NCBI GenBank assembly: GCA_021648365.1
Contig: JAKISY010000008.1
Span: 1 to 64,000, forward strand
DNA from: Verrucomicrobiales bacterium
GTDB lineage: Bacteria; Verrucomicrobiota; Verrucomicrobiia; Verrucomicrobiales; DEV007
DNA: 64,000 nt
Direction: 5' to 3'
The first letter of the stretch is position 1. Every line of letters starts with the position of its first letter. Of the stretch, positions 32,444 to 40,671 are shown piece by piece. Below the pieces are notes generated by a model, which was given only the letters and a program-made list of their open reading frames with translations, searched no databases and was not told where the DNA came from. The position numbers and the translations under genes are program-made.

Positions 32444-34835
32444 TTTTTCGATGCATACGACACCACCAATGAGGCAGTAAGATTAAAGTTACTAACATGA
32501 TGATCAAAACACCCAGCCCGCAAATCCTGCCAATACTAGCCAAACCGAGGTTGGATGCAAAAGATAAGGAGCCAAAACCAATAGCGGTCGAAAGCCCGCA
32601 GAAAAGAATCGCTTTTGCAATGCCGACTCGGATCTCCCGTAAATCTCCATCACTACGGCGTAAGGCAAAGAGCATGTGAATCCCATAATCCAAGCCCACC
32701 CCAAAAAGGATCGGCACACTGCATAGGCTGAAAGCATTCCACTCGATGCGCCATAGTGAACTTAGGGCAAGTAATAGCAGTAGGCTGAATAATAAAGTGC
32801 TTAGACTTAGCGTCACATCGCGCCAATCGCGAAACACAAAAAACAGCATAGCTATTAAAGCGAGCAGCACAGGCAGAAACACCTTCAGCGAATCGTGTTC
32901 GATCAAACCCTGGATCGCTGGGTCGAGCGTTTGCCAACCAGTGATGTAGATACCCTTTTCCGGTAAGCTATCATCTGAGAGTTGCGCTGAGCTCTCATCT
33001 GTGGTGATGCCGCCTAACACATAACAGCGTCCGTCATCGTCTTGAGAGAAGACGCGTTCTAATAACCAAATGCCACTATCCTTAGTAGGAGTCGCGATTT
33101 TGTCATCAGGTTCGCTCAAGAAGTGTGTCCAGGACAAAAAAACCTGTTGCCCCAGAAACCAGGCTTCATCATTAAAGCCAGCTTTTTCCATGGCTGCCAC
33201 CAAGCGCCCTTGCTCTGCGATCAGTGAGGATAGCAAGAGTCTGTTTTTTTTCTGGTAAAGTAAATTGGGAACCAAACCTTCCGGCAAAATAAAGCGATTC
33301 ATTTCACCACGCTTGACAGCGCTATCCAGCTCTTGGCGCGCCAAGGTCATGCGGTCGGGCAGTGCTGCTAAGCTCGGAGATTCGATCACCACGGGCTGTT
33401 GGATTGAGCCTTGTTGTGACAAGGCAATTTGCATTTTTTCAGTAGCCGCCATTGAAGGGCTGTTGCGCACCTGCATCGGTTTGAAATCCTGCTCGAAGGT
33501 GGGCAAACCCAAGCAATACAAGGTAATCACCGCGAGCAGAGGCAAGCTCAAAGAAATCGCCAACACCCATAGGAGATAAGGATTAGCCTGCTTAGCTGTC
33601 TTTATAGAAGGCTCGATCTTACTGGTCGGCAGTGCAGCACGAGCCGCCACTGGAGCGTAAAACAACAACATCACTACAGCAGCGACTAAAACCCCAATCG
33701 CCACCAAAGCCCCTAGCTGAGCAATGCCTGGGAAACTACTGAATTGCAGGGCAAAAAATACCGCTGCTGTGGTAGCTGCTGCCCACAGAATACTTGGCCC
33801 AACTAGACGCCGCAGCGACGTCACATCGCCTGGGGCCAAGCGTGCCTCCTTATAAAGAACTACCCCGTAATCAATCGTCAGCCCAATCAGAATCGCAGCA
33901 AAGCCTACCGACATGATACTCAGCTCTCCGATGACCACAGATGCCAGAGCTAGCGTCAAGCCAAATACCACCACTAACATCACCACCAGCCAAAACAGCG
34001 GCAGCAAGCGGCGATGCATGATCCAAAAAAGTAGGCAAATCAACAAAATGGTCGAAGTGATCGACGTATGCATGTCCTTTTCCATGCTCGACCCTATCTC
34101 TGCCACAAAAGCTGGCTCGCCCGTGAAAGCGACTTCCAGTTTTGCCCAATCTGGGTGTTTTGCCCGTGCTGATTCTTGCCATTCACTTATCACGGATTGA
34201 ATGTCATTGATCCATAGCTCCGCTTGTTTGTAATCCATCGATTCCTCAGTAGCTGCCTTGAGATAGAGCACTCGGAAGCGCTGATCCGTTGAAGCAAAAG
34301 CGCTGTCTGCTGAGCTAGGATCTAAGCCCGCAGCATCGATGCCTTTTGGCAAGCCGCTGACCAGTCCGAGTGGGTCATAGGCTCTGAGCATGCTTTCCTG
34401 ATCTGGCATTCCTTCGGCTAAATTTTGGATCACTTGCTCAAGCTCGAGCTCGATGTGATCGGGCGACAAATTAGCGATCAGTTTTTTCGTCGCCACAGGA
34501 TCGGCATTAAACCATAAATACGCCAACAAATCTGCCGCGACCTCAGGATCACTTTGCAAGGGCAGGTTCCACACCACACTTTTGACCAAATCATCTCTAC
34601 CGCGAAGAAGCTCCGCCAGAGATTTCCCCCCCGTTTCAGCTCCGTCTCCTTCTAGGGTAACGATCAATTCATCTCCACGACTGAATTGTTGATAAAAAAT
34701 CTCCAACCCCTTCACCTCAGGCAGATCCGCCGGCAACAGTGCTAACACATCTACATTGAGAGTGATGCGTGACAAGCCAAAAGCAGTCACTGCTAAGAAG
34801 AGAACTACATAGATGGCAACCCGCAAGCGCGACAT
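32436..34835 (-). CDS. MMPL/RND-family exporter
   Basis: 799 residues with about twelve membrane helices in two repeats. Each repeat has one helix, a large periplasmic loop (~45-265 and ~440-625), and then five helices. Conserved MMPL-like stretches are 'GFAAILIGLTIDYGVVLYKE' and 'CSVPILFGVGLDYGIHMLFA', holding the membrane Asp used for proton coupling. This type is the predicted exporter found in aryl-polyene and xanthomonadin clusters, moving lipid-linked products out of the inner membrane. It heads the acyltransferase-membrane protein-deacetylase run and is 55 bases after a small exported protein gene, which may share its transcript. Confidence 0.9.
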   Translation of the reverse strand: MSRLRVAIYVVLFLAVTAFGLSRITLNVDVLALLPADLPEVKGLEIFYQQFSRGDELIVTLEGDGAETGGKSLAELLRGRDDLVKSVVWNLPLQSDPEVAADLLAYLWFNADPVATKKLIANLSPDHIELELEQVIQNLAEGMPDQESMLRAYDPLGLVSGLPKGIDAAGLDPSSADSAFASTDQRFRVLYLKAATEESMDYKQAELWINDIQSVISEWQESARAKHPDWAKLEVAFTGEPAFVAEIGSSMEKDMHTSITSTILLICLLFWIMHRRLLPLFWLVVMLVVVFGLTLALASVVIGELSIMSVGFAAILIGLTIDYGVVLYKEARLAPGDVTSLRRLVGPSILWAAATTAAVFFALQFSSFPGIAQLGALVAIGVLVAAVVMLLFYAPVAARAALPTSKIEPSIKTAKQANPYLLWVLAISLSLPLLAVITLYCLGLPTFEQDFKPMQVRNSPSMAATEKMQIALSQQGSIQQPVVIESPSLAALPDRMTLARQELDSAVKRGEMNRFILPEGLVPNLLYQKKNRLLLSSLIAEQGRLVAAMEKAGFNDEAWFLGQQVFLSWTHFLSEPDDKIATPTKDSGIWLLERVFSQDDDGRCYVLGGITTDESSAQLSDDSLPEKGIYITGWQTLDPAIQGLIEHDSLKVFLPVLLALIAMLFFVFRDWRDVTLSLSTLLFSLLLLLALSSLWRIEWNAFSLCSVPILFGVGLDYGIHMLFALRRSDGDLREIRVGIAKAILFCGLSTAIGFGSLSFASNLGLASIGRICGLGVLIIMLVTLILLPHWWCRMHRKNG

Positions 34836-34890
34836 GATAACAAGCGGGGTAATAAAGCTGACATTCGCTCGAACGCCTCCAGTCAGAAGC

Positions 34891-35295
34891 TCACTTCTTC
34901 GACAAAGTTTTGATCAATTTTTTCCACTCTTTTTTGGACGTATTACTCCTGATGATTTCGCGGCCTTCTATGGTGCTACGGTTCACACTCGTCAATGAAT
35001 TTTCAAGTTGGCGCAATGCCTCATGAACTTCTGAGGAGGTTGAGTGGTAATTACCTGCGACTTGGTAAAAATCTTGGATTTCAGTATCAATAGTTCCTTT
35101 TGCAGAGCGAGCTTTGAAGGACTGAACATTCAGTCCATAGATAGCTTTGCTCACAGCGCTTGCGCGCACAGGATCCTCAATGATCGTCGAAAGCTCCTGG
35201 TTGAACTCGACTAAAACGACAGGATCAGAAAGATCGACATGGGGCGCGCTAAGCACGCCTGAAAACAAAATAAGAGCGATAAGGGCAATGATCAT
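34891..35295 (-). CDS. Small membrane-anchored or exported protein, related to its upstream neighbour
   Basis: 134 residues: one N-terminal hydrophobic segment ('IIALIALILFSGVLSAP') and a helical remainder. Its last ~90 residues align without gaps to the next upstream protein: over a 49-residue stretch starting at 'FYQVAGNYHS' the positions F, T, H, L, E, R, S, T and a closing Glu-Trp coincide. No known family recognised. It lies 55 bases upstream of the MMPL exporter on the same strand and probably belongs to the same operon. Confidence 0.65.
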   Translation of the reverse strand: MIIALIALILFSGVLSAPHVDLSDPVVLVEFNQELSTIIEDPVRASAVSKAIYGLNVQSFKARSAKGTIDTEIQDFYQVAGNYHSTSSEVHEALRQLENSLTSVNRSTIEGREIIRSNTSKKEWKKLIKTLSKK

Positions 35296-35318
35296 AATAA
35301 ATAAGCTGAAGGTAAGGT

Positions 35319-35819
35319 CTAGGAATTGGAAGGATGCAATGCTCGGTAGCGATCGGATTGAACTGCGACAGAATTGATGAAGGCTTTAGAAATTTCTGGC
35401 CACTCTGCTGCAGTCGTCTGACTTTTCATCGAGATCAAGGTGTCGGTCAAGCGTCGACGGCGCACTACGGTTTCCCCCTCCCACTCTTCTAGTAGTGCAT
35501 GTAGATCAGCCGCCGTTTTGGAGTGATCAGCCGTGGCTTTGCTAAACTTCTCGCTATATTTAAGATAACTCTCGTTGATCTCTCCTAATTCTAGCTCTGC
35601 CGTGCCCACCATGTTGATCAGTGCTGTTGCTCGGGTGAGGTCGGGTACTTGCGCGTAGATCACCTTTCGCAATTCAGCCATCTGGACTTTGCTGCCTACT
35701 TCAGCAGTAGCACCGCCTTTGTTGCTCTTGCAGGCAGCGGATAGGAACAACAGCAAGGCGACCGAACAGATCAGCGACAGGCTTCTACCAAGCCAAGTTT
35801 TTAAGATAAGGTTTCTCAT
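35319..35819 (-). CDS. Putative lipoprotein, paralogue of the following small protein
   Basis: 166 residues. The N-terminus 'LICSVALLLFLSAACKSNKG' has a lipobox (Ser-Ala-Ala-Cys), giving a lipoprotein with Cys near residue 30. The rest is charged and helical, ending in 'AEWPEISKAFINSVAVQ'. The segment starting 'FSKATADHSKTAADLH' aligns ungapped to the 134-residue neighbour downstream. Function unknown. A lipoprotein beside LolA-like and exporter genes would fit an envelope assembly role. First gene of the leftward run that leads to the MMPL exporter. Confidence 0.7.
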   Translation of the reverse strand: MRNLILKTWLGRSLSLICSVALLLFLSAACKSNKGGATAEVGSKVQMAELRKVIYAQVPDLTRATALINMVGTAELELGEINESYLKYSEKFSKATADHSKTAADLHALLEEWEGETVVRRRRLTDTLISMKSQTTAAEWPEISKAFINSVAVQSDRYRALHPSNS

Positions 35820-35976
35820 TCACCCACTCTTAACTGGAATAAATCTAACGGTCAAGCCTGCAATCAATCAGCAACACTATACAGGAACCATTTTCAAATC
35901 ATCTTGTTATCTATGGATCAAAAGACGGGCCTCAATAGATTTCTGATTGAAAATAAGCGACTTACGGAGATTTTTC

Positions 35977-36005
35977 TTGACCTATTTCAGCTAGGTTTCT
36001 AGGAT
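35977..36005 (+). promoter_or_regulatory. Possible sigma70-type promoter of the CBS gene
   Basis: TTGACC at 35977-35982, 17-base spacer, then TAGGAT at 36000-36005. A transcript from it would begin near 36012, almost at the ATG at 36013, which would make a nearly leaderless mRNA. Based on motif matching only. Confidence 0.3.
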
Positions 36006-36012
36006 GGAACTT

Positions 36013-36456
36013 ATGGAAACGTATTTAACAGAGCTTCTCCAACATAAAGGGGGTGCTGTTTTTGCTGTTACACCTCATACAAAGGTCAAAGCGGCAGCGG
36101 TCAAAATGAGGAAGAACAAAATTGGTGCCTTACTTATCATGGAAGGGCGTGAATTACTGGGAATTTTTACTGAGAGGGATATTCTCACAAAAATTGTCGC
36201 CAAAGGGCTGGATGCAGCGGACGTTGAAGTGCAATCGATCATGACCAGAAAAGTGATTGTGATCGATCCTGGTAGGACCGTCCGCGAGGCGATGCAGGTC
36301 ATAACGGAGCAGAAACTGCGGCATCTACCTGTAGTTCAGGATGGTAAATTGATAGGCATGCTATCTGGTGGTGACCTCACTCGCGCCATTGTCGCCGAAG
36401 CGGAGGGATTTATCGGCACGCTTTACGAGTATATTCAGGGCGGCTACCCTGCTTAG
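36013..36456 (+). CDS. Tandem CBS-domain protein
   Basis: About 147 residues from the ATG at 36013; another ATG at 36004 would add three. The 36013 start is favoured by 'agga' eight bases before it. Two CBS motifs follow: 'VFAVTPHTKVKAAAVKMRKN' to 'LLGIFTERDILTKIV', and 'VIVIDPGRTVREAMQVIT' to 'LIGMLSGGDLTRAIV'. Such stand-alone CBS pairs bind adenine nucleotides and often regulate partner enzymes or transporters. No partner is fused or obviously linked. It is divergent from the lipoprotein gene and convergent with icd. Confidence 0.88.
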   Translation: METYLTELLQHKGGAVFAVTPHTKVKAAAVKMRKNKIGALLIMEGRELLGIFTERDILTKIVAKGLDAADVEVQSIMTRKVIVIDPGRTVREAMQVITEQKLRHLPVVQDGKLIGMLSGGDLTRAIVAEAEGFIGTLYEYIQGGYPA

Positions 36457-36578
36457 TTTATTGGGGCTAAGCCAGTAACTCCAGCGAGTTGATCAGCTCG
36501 CTGACTAGGGTGAGAGTTGATACCCAGCATCGATCCTAATCGAATAAATCAATTGGCAGATGAATATTTCTCCTTTGA

Positions 36579-38804
36579 CTAAATCGCTTCAATGATGGAG
36601 TTGAGCGTGGTGCTTGGACGCATCGCGGCGGCGGTCAGGATGGCGTCGGGTTTGTAATAGCTACCGATATCAACGGCATTGTTCTGCACCGCTAGTAGCT
36701 CTTCGACGATTTGGTCGGCTGCGTCTGCGAGCTGTTTGGCGATCGGGGCGAACTGAGCTTTCAGTTCGCTATCACCGTCTTGTGCTGCCAGAGCTTCGGC
36801 CCAGTAAAGTGCGAGGAAAAAGTGGCTACCTCGATTGTCGATGCCGCCGAGGCGTCGGGTAGGCGATTTGTTTTCAGCGAGGAATTTGCTGGTGGCGTCA
36901 TCGAGAGTGGCGCCGAGTAATTTGGCTTTGGCATTGCCAAAAATACCGGACAGGTGCTCGAGTGAAACCGCTAGAGCGAGGAACTCGCCGAGCGAATCCC
37001 AGCGCAGGTAATCGACTTCGAGGAACTGCTGCACGTGTTTCGGAGCAGAGCCGCCGGCTCCAGTTTCGAATAGACCACCACCAGCCATCAATGGAACGAT
37101 GGAGAGCATTTTTGCAGAGGTTCCTAACTCAAGAATCGGGAAAAGGTCGGTGAGGTAGTCACGTAGCACATTGCCGGTAACGGAAATGGTGTCTTCGCCA
37201 TCCTTGAGGCGGGCGAGGGTGAACTCGGTCGCTTCGACCGGAGCCATGATGAGAATGTTGAGCCCTTCGGTGTCGTGATCGGGCAGGTATTGGCCGATTT
37301 TTTTGATGACTTCAGCATCGTGGGCGCGGTCTTCGTCGAGCCAGAAGACGGCGGGCGATCCTGTCGCGCGGGCGCGGGAGACTGCCAGTTTGATCCAGTC
37401 CTGGATCGGTGCGTCTTTGGCTTGGCAGGCACGCCAGATGTCGCCTTCTTCGACTTCGTGTTCGATGATCACATTGCCACCGGCATCGACGATGCGAATG
37501 ATTCCGTCGCAACAGGCTTCGAAAGTTTTGTCGTGGGAACCGTATTCCTCAGCTTTCTGAGCCATCAGTCCTACATTCGGAACCGTACCCATGGTGGTGG
37601 GATCAAAAGCGCCGTTCTTTTTACAGAACTCGATGGTGGCTCGATAAACACCTGCGTAAGAGCTGTCGGGGATGACTGCGAGCGTGTCCTGCTGCTCACC
37701 GGCACCGTTCCACATCTGACCCGAGGTGCGGATCATGGCGGGCATTGAGGCATCGATGATGATGTCGCTCGGCACGTTGAGGTTAGTGATGCCTTTGTCG
37801 GAGTTCACCATGGCAATGTCGGGGCCGTTGTCGTAACAGGCTTGGATGTCGGCTTCGATCCCCGCTTTTTTGTCAGCGGGCAGGCTCTCGATTTTTTCCA
37901 ACAAATCACCAAAGCCGTTTTTGAAATCGACTCCGAGTTGGTCGAGCGTTTCACCGTGTTTGGCGATCAGGTCTTTAAAATAGACGCGAACGCCGTGACC
38001 AAAAATGATCGGGTCGGAGACTTTCATCATCGTTGCTTTCAGATGCAGCGAGAAAAGCACGCCAGTTCTTTTGGCTTCAGCGATTTGTTCTTCGAGGAAA
38101 CTTACTAGAGCTTTTTTGCTCATCACGGTGGCATCGAGAATTTCTCCATCCAGCAGCGGGGTGGATTCTTTCAATACGGTGACCGTACCATCGGCTGCGA
38201 CGTGCTCGATTCTAGCATCAGTGGCTTCTTCGAGAGTGATGGATTTTTCGTTGGCGAAAAAATCGTGGTCGTCCATGTGGGCGACAGAAGTAAGGGAATC
38301 GGGTGACCACGCGCCCATCGAGTGGGGATTATTGCGAGCGTATTCCTTGACCGCTTTAGGAGCGCGACGATCCGAGTTGCCTTCACGCAGAACTGGGTTC
38401 ACGGCACTGCCTTTGACCTTGTTGTATTGGTTCTGGATCTCTTTTTCTGCGTCGTTTTGTGGATTATCGGGGTAATCAGGCAACGCGTATCCCAGTGCTT
38501 GAAGCTCGGCAATAGCCGCTTTCAATTGCGGTTCCGAGGCGCTGATATTAGGCAACTTGATGATATTGGCCTCAGGAGTTTTGGCAAGTGCTCCCAGTTC
38601 AGCCAAGGCATCGGGGATCTGTTGCTCGGCAGTGACTGCTTCTGGGAAATTGGCGATGATGCGGGCAGAAAGTGAGATGTCGCGGGTTTCGACATTGATA
38701 CCCGAAGATTGGGTAAAAGCCTGGATGATTGGCAAAAGAGAATATGTGGCCAGTGCAGGAGCTTCGTCTGTCTGGGTGTAAATGATGGTAGGTTGATCTG
38801 ACAT
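36579..38804 (-). CDS. icd: NADP-dependent isocitrate dehydrogenase, monomeric type
   Basis: 741 residues, the length of the ~80 kDa monomeric IDH (IDH-II). It begins 'TIIYTQTDEAPALATYSLLP', and contains 'EGNSDRRAPKAVKEYARNNP', 'MMKVSDPIIFGHGVRVYFKD', 'MPAMIRTSGQMWNGAGEQQD' and 'GSAPKHVQQFLEVDYLRWDS', all diagnostic of the monomeric family. It converts isocitrate to 2-oxoglutarate with NADP+ in the TCA cycle. Stands alone; no Shine-Dalgarno sequence before the ATG ('aaagaaccatatc'). Confidence 0.96.
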   Translation of the reverse strand: MSDQPTIIYTQTDEAPALATYSLLPIIQAFTQSSGINVETRDISLSARIIANFPEAVTAEQQIPDALAELGALAKTPEANIIKLPNISASEPQLKAAIAELQALGYALPDYPDNPQNDAEKEIQNQYNKVKGSAVNPVLREGNSDRRAPKAVKEYARNNPHSMGAWSPDSLTSVAHMDDHDFFANEKSITLEEATDARIEHVAADGTVTVLKESTPLLDGEILDATVMSKKALVSFLEEQIAEAKRTGVLFSLHLKATMMKVSDPIIFGHGVRVYFKDLIAKHGETLDQLGVDFKNGFGDLLEKIESLPADKKAGIEADIQACYDNGPDIAMVNSDKGITNLNVPSDIIIDASMPAMIRTSGQMWNGAGEQQDTLAVIPDSSYAGVYRATIEFCKKNGAFDPTTMGTVPNVGLMAQKAEEYGSHDKTFEACCDGIIRIVDAGGNVIIEHEVEEGDIWRACQAKDAPIQDWIKLAVSRARATGSPAVFWLDEDRAHDAEVIKKIGQYLPDHDTEGLNILIMAPVEATEFTLARLKDGEDTISVTGNVLRDYLTDLFPILELGTSAKMLSIVPLMAGGGLFETGAGGSAPKHVQQFLEVDYLRWDSLGEFLALAVSLEHLSGIFGNAKAKLLGATLDDATSKFLAENKSPTRRLGGIDNRGSHFFLALYWAEALAAQDGDSELKAQFAPIAKQLADAADQIVEELLAVQNNAVDIGSYYKPDAILTAAAMRPSTTLNSIIEAI

Positions 38805-39090
38805 GATATGGTTCTTTCAGTAAAAATTTTGCTGCCTATTTAAGGCATAAGAGGCGCTAGGTCAAAGGCTAGTGCGGAAAAGTAGCAAAATTTTGCGCGA
38901 AAAAGGGTGAGAGCTTACGTGCGAACGCTAGAGGGAAATAAGAAACTAGATCCACTAAGGGCACCAATGAACACGAAGCAGAAGGTCTGGGCACATGATG
39001 CGTCATCAAAACATCAAATTAAATAATTGTAAAGACCTCAAGACCTCAACACTGAATACAAAGAGGGAAAAACAGCAGAGCTGGGTTAGC

Positions 39091-40560
39091 TCATTTCATG
39101 AGAATGGGTTTTGAGTGCTCGCCTTTCATCGTTTCAGGAAGCTGATACACATTGCCTTCTTTGTCTGAGAAGTAGATTCTTGATGTCGTGGGTTTGCGAC
39201 CGTGCCCGTCTGCCCAGAGGGCAAAAAAATCATCATGGGCGTTCATTGGTTGGCGGACGTAGCTATGATTCATCTGGCTGCCACTGGTGAGCTGGTGTGT
39301 TTTTTGCCAACTGACGCCTTGATCTTCGCTGACCCACATAGCTACTTCTCCGCCGGGGTTGTAGGCTTGCGGGCCAGTTTCCGAAGGCCCGATGATGCGC
39401 CAGTCGTCTTTGGCTACCAACCATAGCGATCCCGTATCGTAATTGTTGTCGGAGGTGGTCACTGGATGAATGATCCAGTTTTCACCATCCCATCGAGCGG
39501 TTGTCCAAGTTCTTGGGGCATTTTCTGGTCCAGACTCATAACCTTTGCTTGTGAGGTAGAGTATAACTGGGCGATCCTGCTGATCGAAACGAATGTCCTT
39601 CATGTAAACATTGAGCCCCTCAGAGGCGTAGTCATGAACGAGAGCTGAATTGTCGACTTGCAGCAATGGCATAGAAAGTTTTTTACCATTGGAGCTTTGC
39701 CAAGAATTGCCAAAGTCTAAAGTCTCGACATAATAAAGGTTAGTTCGCCAGTTGACGCCTTTGTCTTTGGGGTGGTGGTTGAATGCTGATCCTGCAAGCT
39801 TCTGCCCGAAACCGCTGACTTGATAGTGTCCAGACTCAAAAGCAGCGAGGCGCTTCCAAGCACCCCAGGTGACTCCGTCCTTACTGCTCATCACGCCAAT
39901 CGTCCGCTGCACAGGATTACGGTATCGAGTGAAAAAACACAAAAACCCTTTCCCTGGACGATGCCAAGCTTGCATGTATGAAAAATTAGTGATGGCTGTG
40001 CGTTTTTCACCGTCCATGTAAGTGGCTGGCACCAACTCAAATTCGTCGATGTTATAGGGGGCTTTACTACGATGAATATACGAGGGGCGCTGGGTTCCGT
40101 GAGATGTGGAGAAGATCCAAATATGACCTTCTGCGTCGATGGAGATGACCGGGTTGTCATGCGCATCGTTGGTATGTTTGTTTAGCAGGATAGTTGGGCG
40201 TGGCACAGTTTTACTTTTGTGATCAAAAAATGATACCATGTGAAGCAGTTGTGGATTTTTTCCTTTTGTCGTCCCTCCATAACAGAAGAAGGTTTTGTCA
40301 GCTTCTTTGCTATAGACCGCAAAGGGTTTGTGTTTGGCGCAATAGGTTCCCATGCCGCCACTGTATTTGTAAACGTATTCATCCTTTGAGGGGTGGTTCA
40401 TATACCAAATTCCACTGTAGCCTTCAGCTTTGCTGTTGAGTGTGATGGTTTCTTCCGCAAGTACAGTTGTCTTGGAACTAAGGGCTAATAACGACAGGGC
40501 GATCAGAGTTAACCAGTGACGCACCTGCGATAAATTGGGAGTAAGTTTGAGTGTATTCAT
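39091..40560 (-). CDS. Secreted BNR-repeat protein
   Basis: 489 residues with a signal peptide (~1-36, '...LTLIALSLLALSSKTTVLA'). The mature protein begins 'SKAEGYSGIWYMNHPSKDEY' and contains Asp/Trp-rich BNR-like beta-propeller blades such as 'DGVTWGAWKRLAAF', 'DFGNSWQSSNGKKL' and 'DQGVSWQKTHQL'. This resembles the BNR_4 family found beside sulfatases and polysaccharide lyases in Verrucomicrobiota, Planctomycetota and Bacteroidota. It probably binds or cleaves an environmental polysaccharide. No catalytic residues can be assigned. It is alone, with a 286-base spacer after icd that holds only a degenerate dispersed repeat near 38955-38985. Confidence 0.82.
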   Translation of the reverse strand: MNTLKLTPNLSQVRHWLTLIALSLLALSSKTTVLAEETITLNSKAEGYSGIWYMNHPSKDEYVYKYSGGMGTYCAKHKPFAVYSKEADKTFFCYGGTTKGKNPQLLHMVSFFDHKSKTVPRPTILLNKHTNDAHDNPVISIDAEGHIWIFSTSHGTQRPSYIHRSKAPYNIDEFELVPATYMDGEKRTAITNFSYMQAWHRPGKGFLCFFTRYRNPVQRTIGVMSSKDGVTWGAWKRLAAFESGHYQVSGFGQKLAGSAFNHHPKDKGVNWRTNLYYVETLDFGNSWQSSNGKKLSMPLLQVDNSALVHDYASEGLNVYMKDIRFDQQDRPVILYLTSKGYESGPENAPRTWTTARWDGENWIIHPVTTSDNNYDTGSLWLVAKDDWRIIGPSETGPQAYNPGGEVAMWVSEDQGVSWQKTHQLTSGSQMNHSYVRQPMNAHDDFFALWADGHGRKPTTSRIYFSDKEGNVYQLPETMKGEHSKPILMK

Positions 40561-40671
40561 GGTTGAAAAAATATGATTGATAGAAGTTTGATAGGAAGGG
40601 ACGCTGGTAGTTGAGGCGTTTCTTCACAAGGAAATAGCCAGTTGGTGGCATTCATCAGGGCAATAATAAAT

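Noticed and set aside
36482..36503. Palindrome cagcgag/ctcgctg between the CBS gene and icd as a terminator
   Set aside because: No T run follows on either strand; the stem is only 7 bp with an 8-base loop.
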